In this document: positions 43,385-46,290 of the stretch, one piece after another
Layout: every line of letters begins with the position of its first letter
How positions within the stretch are numbered: the first letter of the stretch is position 1
NCBI GenBank assembly: GCA_002346475.1
Contig: DDZV01000028.1
Coordinates: forward strand, 1 to 46,290
Direction of reading: 5' to 3'
Length of the DNA: 46,290 nt
Source: Acidobacteria bacterium UBA2999
Lineage (GTDB): Bacteria > Acidobacteriota > Vicinamibacteria > Vicinamibacterales > UBA2999
The notes under the pieces: model-generated
What the model saw: the letters and a program-made list of their open reading frames with translations, nothing else
Database searches by the model: none
What the model was told of the DNA's origin: nothing
Position numbers and translations under genes: made by a program

Positions 43385-43541
43385 TCATGCGTCTAACAAT
43401 CAACCAACCAACTAAAAAAATACCCACACCATAGCCAAATAATCTAGGACTAGGTCCGAGAGGTCCCGCTGTAGCAATCGCCACAAGAAGTAACCACATT
43501 CCAAGTAATTGCAATCCCCGACCAATGTAATAAATCAACAA
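43377..43541 (-). CDS. Short membrane protein encoded behind mutL
   Basis: A 54-codon reading frame in the space between rarA and mutL. From a TTG at 43541 it has two hydrophobic segments (about 1-25 and 37-49) split by A-G-P-L-G-P-S-P-R-L-F-G-Y-G, and ends in a basic R-R-M-R-A. This two-helix hairpin with a Gly/Pro turn reads like a real membrane protein, not noise. The next in-frame stop upstream is close, so the start must be TTG at 43541 or 43538 (or a rarer codon); the upstream A-A-G-T-G-G is a poor ribosome binding site. It lies 54 bases after the mutL stop on the same strand and is probably cotranscribed. Family and function unknown. Confidence 0.6.
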   Translation of the reverse strand: MLIYYIGRGLQLLGMWLLLVAIATAGPLGPSPRLFGYGVGIFLVGWLIVRRMRA

Positions 43542-43595
43542 ATACCACTTAAGTTTTCTGGTTTGAATAAAAATTTAGCACTAAGAACTGAGCTA

Positions 43596-45392
43596 TTAAA
43601 TTCTCTGAAAACCTTTTTCTATTTCATTTTTTGTAAAACGTAACATGACTGGACGACCGTGAGGACATATTGTTGAATAGGCAGTACGACGTAACCCCTC
43701 CAAAATATAAACTATTTTCTCATACGTCAATGGATCGTTTGCCTTTACAGCAGCATGGCATGCAGTTGTTGCAGCTAACTGCTTCAACGCTACATCAGAA
43801 CTGCTCGTTTTTTCTAATCCATCAAGATCTTCTGCTAAAGCACGTAGCGTTTCATCGCAGGCCTCAATACTAAGAACTGCTGGAACTGCTGAAACACGGA
43901 GTGCGCCAGTGCCAAACTCCTCTACCATAAACCCAAGACGATCTAAGTTCTTAGCTTGGCTTAATAGTTGCTGCTGAGCAGAAACTGATAGCTCTAAAAG
44001 CAGAGGTTCAAGCAACCGCTGACTTTCAAGAGATCCACTAGTAAGTTCCTCAAGAATCTTCTCAAACAGCACCCTTTCATGAGCTACATGCTGATCAATA
44101 ATTACAATGCCGTCCTCGTCAGTAGCAATGATAAAGGTGTCTCGAAATTGCCCAAGAGGCATAAATGGTCTTTGCTGACCATCACGAGTATCGTCCACCT
44201 GATTAGGAAGACCTTGATAACCGCCCTCAAGTTTGAATACGCTTTCAGATGCAGGATGGCTTGATATTTTATCTAGAGTCGCAGTCCCTCTAACACCAGA
44301 GTTGCCGAACCATCGACTCGGAACGACCCCTGTAAAGGCTCCAGGGAGTTCCATGGTTCTAGATTCTTCTTTTAAGTTCGTCGTAGGATGAACGTGAAGC
44401 TCAGGAGAGGGACCCGAACCAAGTGCTTTGGCAATGGTTTTACGTACAACTTCATGAACATAAGACTGATCTTTAAACCTTACCTCAGCCTTAGCTGGAT
44501 GCACGTTCACATCTAGCCTGTCAGATGGAATCTGTAGAAATAAATGAAACTCTGGACTACGCCCCTTAATCGAAGCAGCACTGTAAGCATCAAGAATCGC
44601 GTGAGCGACAGTCCTATCTTTTATAATTCTCCTATTTATAAAGAGATTCTGAGGACCTCTGGTAGGCCCAAGCTCAGAAAGCGAAGCAACATATCCTTCA
44701 ATACGTACATCACCAGAATCTCGACTTACTTCTACCAGATCATTGCGTTCTCCATAAATCTGGAACATTCGATCATGAAGTGAAGCTACCGGTGAGTGCT
44801 CTATTAGTCGACGACTGCCGCTCTTTAAAACAAAACCAACCTCTGGATAAGAAAGAGCCAGCCGAGTGACTACTCGAGAAATCTGGGTTGACTCAGCAGT
44901 ATCAGATTTCAAGAAACCTCGACGGGCTGGAAGATTGTAGAAAATATTTCCAACCTCAACAGATGTACCTTCAGGAATCCCAATCTCATTAATAGAGTCT
45001 AGAGCCCCGCCATTAACTCGAACTTCTGTTCCAGTAGTTAGTCCACGAGCTCGACTCCTAAGTACAAAATTTGAAACCGAAGCTATACTTGGAATGGCCT
45101 CACCACGAAATCCTAATGTTTGAATTCGAGAAAGATCGTCAAATTTCTGAATTTTACTTGTTGCATGACGTTCAATAGCCATCTTGACATCACTGGGCGA
45201 CATGCCTTCCCCATCATCTTCAACTCGAATTTGCCTTTTTCCCCCTAATTGAATAGTAATACTTATTCGCTTTGCACCTGCATCCAAGGCATTCTCAATA
45301 AGCTCTTTAACAATAGATGCAGGCCTTTCTACTACCTCGCCAGCTGCGATTTGATTAGCAAGGTCAGGAGCTAACTGAACAATCTTATCCAT
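43596..45392 (-). CDS. mutL: DNA mismatch repair protein MutL
   Basis: Links mismatch recognition by MutS to strand incision. 598 residues. The N-terminal GHKL ATPase has E-L-I-E-N-A-L-D-A-G (catalytic Glu near 30-33), D-D-G-E-G-M, and G-F-R-G-E-A-I-P-S-I-A. L-F-I-N-R-R is in the transducer domain. A linker covers about 330-400, followed by the dimerisation domain with D-Q-H-V-A-H-E-x4-E, A-C-H-A-A-V-K-A and C-P-H-G-R-P, the endonuclease-type motifs. MutL of this kind nicks DNA itself in organisms without MutH. The DQHA motif has Val for Ala here. No mutS is in the window. Confidence 0.95.
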   Translation of the reverse strand: MDKIVQLAPDLANQIAAGEVVERPASIVKELIENALDAGAKRISITIQLGGKRQIRVEDDGEGMSPSDVKMAIERHATSKIQKFDDLSRIQTLGFRGEAIPSIASVSNFVLRSRARGLTTGTEVRVNGGALDSINEIGIPEGTSVEVGNIFYNLPARRGFLKSDTAESTQISRVVTRLALSYPEVGFVLKSGSRRLIEHSPVASLHDRMFQIYGERNDLVEVSRDSGDVRIEGYVASLSELGPTRGPQNLFINRRIIKDRTVAHAILDAYSAASIKGRSPEFHLFLQIPSDRLDVNVHPAKAEVRFKDQSYVHEVVRKTIAKALGSGPSPELHVHPTTNLKEESRTMELPGAFTGVVPSRWFGNSGVRGTATLDKISSHPASESVFKLEGGYQGLPNQVDDTRDGQQRPFMPLGQFRDTFIIATDEDGIVIIDQHVAHERVLFEKILEELTSGSLESQRLLEPLLLELSVSAQQQLLSQAKNLDRLGFMVEEFGTGALRVSAVPAVLSIEACDETLRALAEDLDGLEKTSSSDVALKQLAATTACHAAVKANDPLTYEKIVYILEGLRRTAYSTICPHGRPVMLRFTKNEIEKGFQRI

Positions 45393-45451
45393 ACACTAAG
45401 ATCTAAATAAGGTAAGTCTTAAAAAAAACACAAGAGAAAACTTAAATGTCT

Positions 45452-45471
45452 ACCTAGTGTTATTTCTAGGT
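45452..45471 (-). terminator. Weak hairpin between mutL and ppdK
   Basis: ACCTAG and CTAGGT form a 6-base stem around an 8-base loop, 20 bases past the ppdK stop on the minus strand. A T-rich stretch follows only after a gap, so I rate it as a weak terminator candidate. Confidence 0.3.
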
Positions 45472-45490
45472 TGCTGCTTTTCATAGAAAT

Positions 45491-46290
45491 TCAATTTTCT
45501 TCTTGCAGCGATAAATTTGACTGTGCTGCTGAGAGTCGTGCAACTGGAACTCTATAGGGAGAACAGCTCACATAATCAAGGCCAACTCTTTCAAAAAATT
45601 GAATTGAAGCAGGGTCACCCCCGTGCTCACCACAAACTCCAAGTTTTAAGCTTGGACGAGTCTCTCTACCAAGTTTCGCTGCAGTCTTTACAAGTGGACC
45701 AACGCCATCGATATCGAATGTTGTGAATGGATCTTTGTCGAGAATTTTTTTATCCTGATAAACTCTAAGGAACTTTCCAATATCATCACGAGAAAATCCA
45801 AAAGTTAGCTGGGTTAAATCGTTTGTTCCAAACGAAAAAAATTCTGCCTCCGCAGCAATCTTGTCCGCAGTTAAAGCGCCCCTCGGAACCTCAATCATGG
45901 TTCCAATCATATACTTGACACGGATACCCTGTTCCTTCATAACTTCCTCAGCAACACGAGTAGCTATATTTTTTTGATCGTGAAGTTCCTTCACATGTCC
46001 AACAAGTGGAATCATAATCTCTGGTGTAACCTGCAGACCTTCATTCGCAAGTTTGCAAGCAGCTTCGATAATAGCCCTAACCTGCATCTCAGTAATCTCT
46101 GGATAGGTAACACCTAGACGAACACCTCTGTGTCCAAGCATTGGATTAAACTCATGGAGTTGATCAACACGACGGAGTAAAGATTTTTTCTCTTCAAGTT
46201 GAGATTTCTTTTTCCCACTTGACTCAATCGTGGCAATCTCAACCATAAGCTCCTCACGTTTTGGTAAAAATTCATGTAGTGGAGGATCTA
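45491..46290 (-). CDS. ppdK: Pyruvate, phosphate dikinase, C-terminal part (5' truncated by window)
   Basis: Interconverts pyruvate + ATP + Pi with PEP + AMP + PPi. Only the last 266 or so residues are in the window, and the frame stays open to base 46290. The first visible residues D-P-P-L-H-E-F-L-P are a conserved PPDK segment that precedes the ATG at 46246, so that ATG is internal. The PEP/pyruvate-binding TIM barrel is represented by G-H-R-G-V-R-L-G, I-G-T-M-I-E-V-P-R-G-A-L, F-F-S-F-G-T-N-D-L-T-Q and the catalytic V-C-G-E-H-G-G-D-P. Phosphoenolpyruvate synthase is related, but this wording matches PPDK. It can supply PEP for AroF. Confidence 0.94.
   Translation of the reverse strand, partial: DPPLHEFLPKREELMVEIATIESSGKKKSQLEEKKSLLRRVDQLHEFNPMLGHRGVRLGVTYPEITEMQVRAIIEAACKLANEGLQVTPEIMIPLVGHVKELHDQKNIATRVAEEVMKEQGIRVKYMIGTMIEVPRGALTADKIAAEAEFFSFGTNDLTQLTFGFSRDDIGKFLRVYQDKKILDKDPFTTFDIDGVGPLVKTAAKLGRETRPSLKLGVCGEHGGDPASIQFFERVGLDYVSCSPYRVPVARLSAAQSNLSLQEEN

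Noticed and set aside
45491..46246. ATG at 46246 as the start of ppdK
   Set aside because: Upstream in-frame codons encode a conserved PPDK segment up to the window edge; the ATG is internal.
1..46290. CRISPR arrays, insertion sequences, prophage or rRNA genes
   Set aside because: No regularly spaced direct repeats, transposase or phage proteins, and no rRNA-like sequence were found; genes are tightly packed housekeeping loci.

Overview
This window looks like ordinary chromosome from an uncultured Gram-negative bacterium. Marks of an outer membrane include a BamD lipoprotein, an MlaE-F-D lipid-transport operon and an AMIN-domain amidase. By eye the DNA is moderately AT-rich. The AroD-AroE fusion, a SpoIVB-type S55 peptidase beside a beta-propeller protein, and the order aroC-def-fmt-rsmB-PASTA-rpe-bamD suggest Acidobacteriota, perhaps a Vicinamibacteria-like lineage. 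That placement is inference from gene content. I see no phage, insertion sequence, CRISPR array or rRNA operon.

Layout. 1-6.4 kb: the 3' part of a cell-wall amidase gene, leucyl aminopeptidase followed by a 76-residue membrane protein, a small PKD-like secreted protein, a helical protein coupled to a GT4 glycosyltransferase, and a thiolase. 6.4-16.8 kb (minus strand): a long aromatic amino acid operon in the order aroDE, trpE, trpG, trpD, trpC, trpF, trpB, trpA, aroF, tyrA. It is headed by what looks like a complete ribosome-mediated attenuator: a 31-codon leader with three consecutive Trp codons, an antiterminator arm and a strong intrinsic terminator just before aroDE. 16.8-21.7 kb (plus strand): S55 peptidase, beta-propeller protein and TPR protein. 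21.7-23.4 kb (minus): an orphan pair of Dpp-type permeases. 23.5-29.8 kb (plus): aroC, def, fmt, rsmB, a three-PASTA protein, rpe and bamD. 29.8-33.8 kb: pgsA, a sugar-nucleotide pair (nucleotidyltransferase and phosphohexomutase), tRNA-Gly(CCC), hpt and tRNA-Val(CAC). 33.8-41.1 kb (minus): greA, a patatin-like membrane protein lacking the nucleophilic serine, uvrB, mlaE, mlaF, mlaD and a coiled-coil membrane protein. 41.2-46.3 kb: an rRNA/tRNA methyltransferase and rarA (plus), then mutL with a short membrane-protein gene behind it, and the 3' part of pyruvate phosphate dikinase (minus).

How the parts connect. aroF, aroDE and aroC supply four shikimate-pathway activities. The trp genes carry chorismate to tryptophan and tyrA leads towards tyrosine. 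aroB, aroK, aroA and pheA are not in the window. The leader reads W-W-W-Y-R-F, so it could sense Trp directly and perhaps Tyr and Phe as well. Translation and protein maturation (def, fmt, rsmB, tRNAs), envelope assembly (bamD, pgsA, mla genes, amidase) and repair (uvrB, mutL, rarA) make up most of the rest. The observation I rate highest is the trp leader in front of an aroDE-first operon. Next are the serine-less patatin-like protein, the exact 34-residue repeats in MlaD, the short gene behind mutL, and several start codons with a -10-like box directly upstream and no ribosome binding site.
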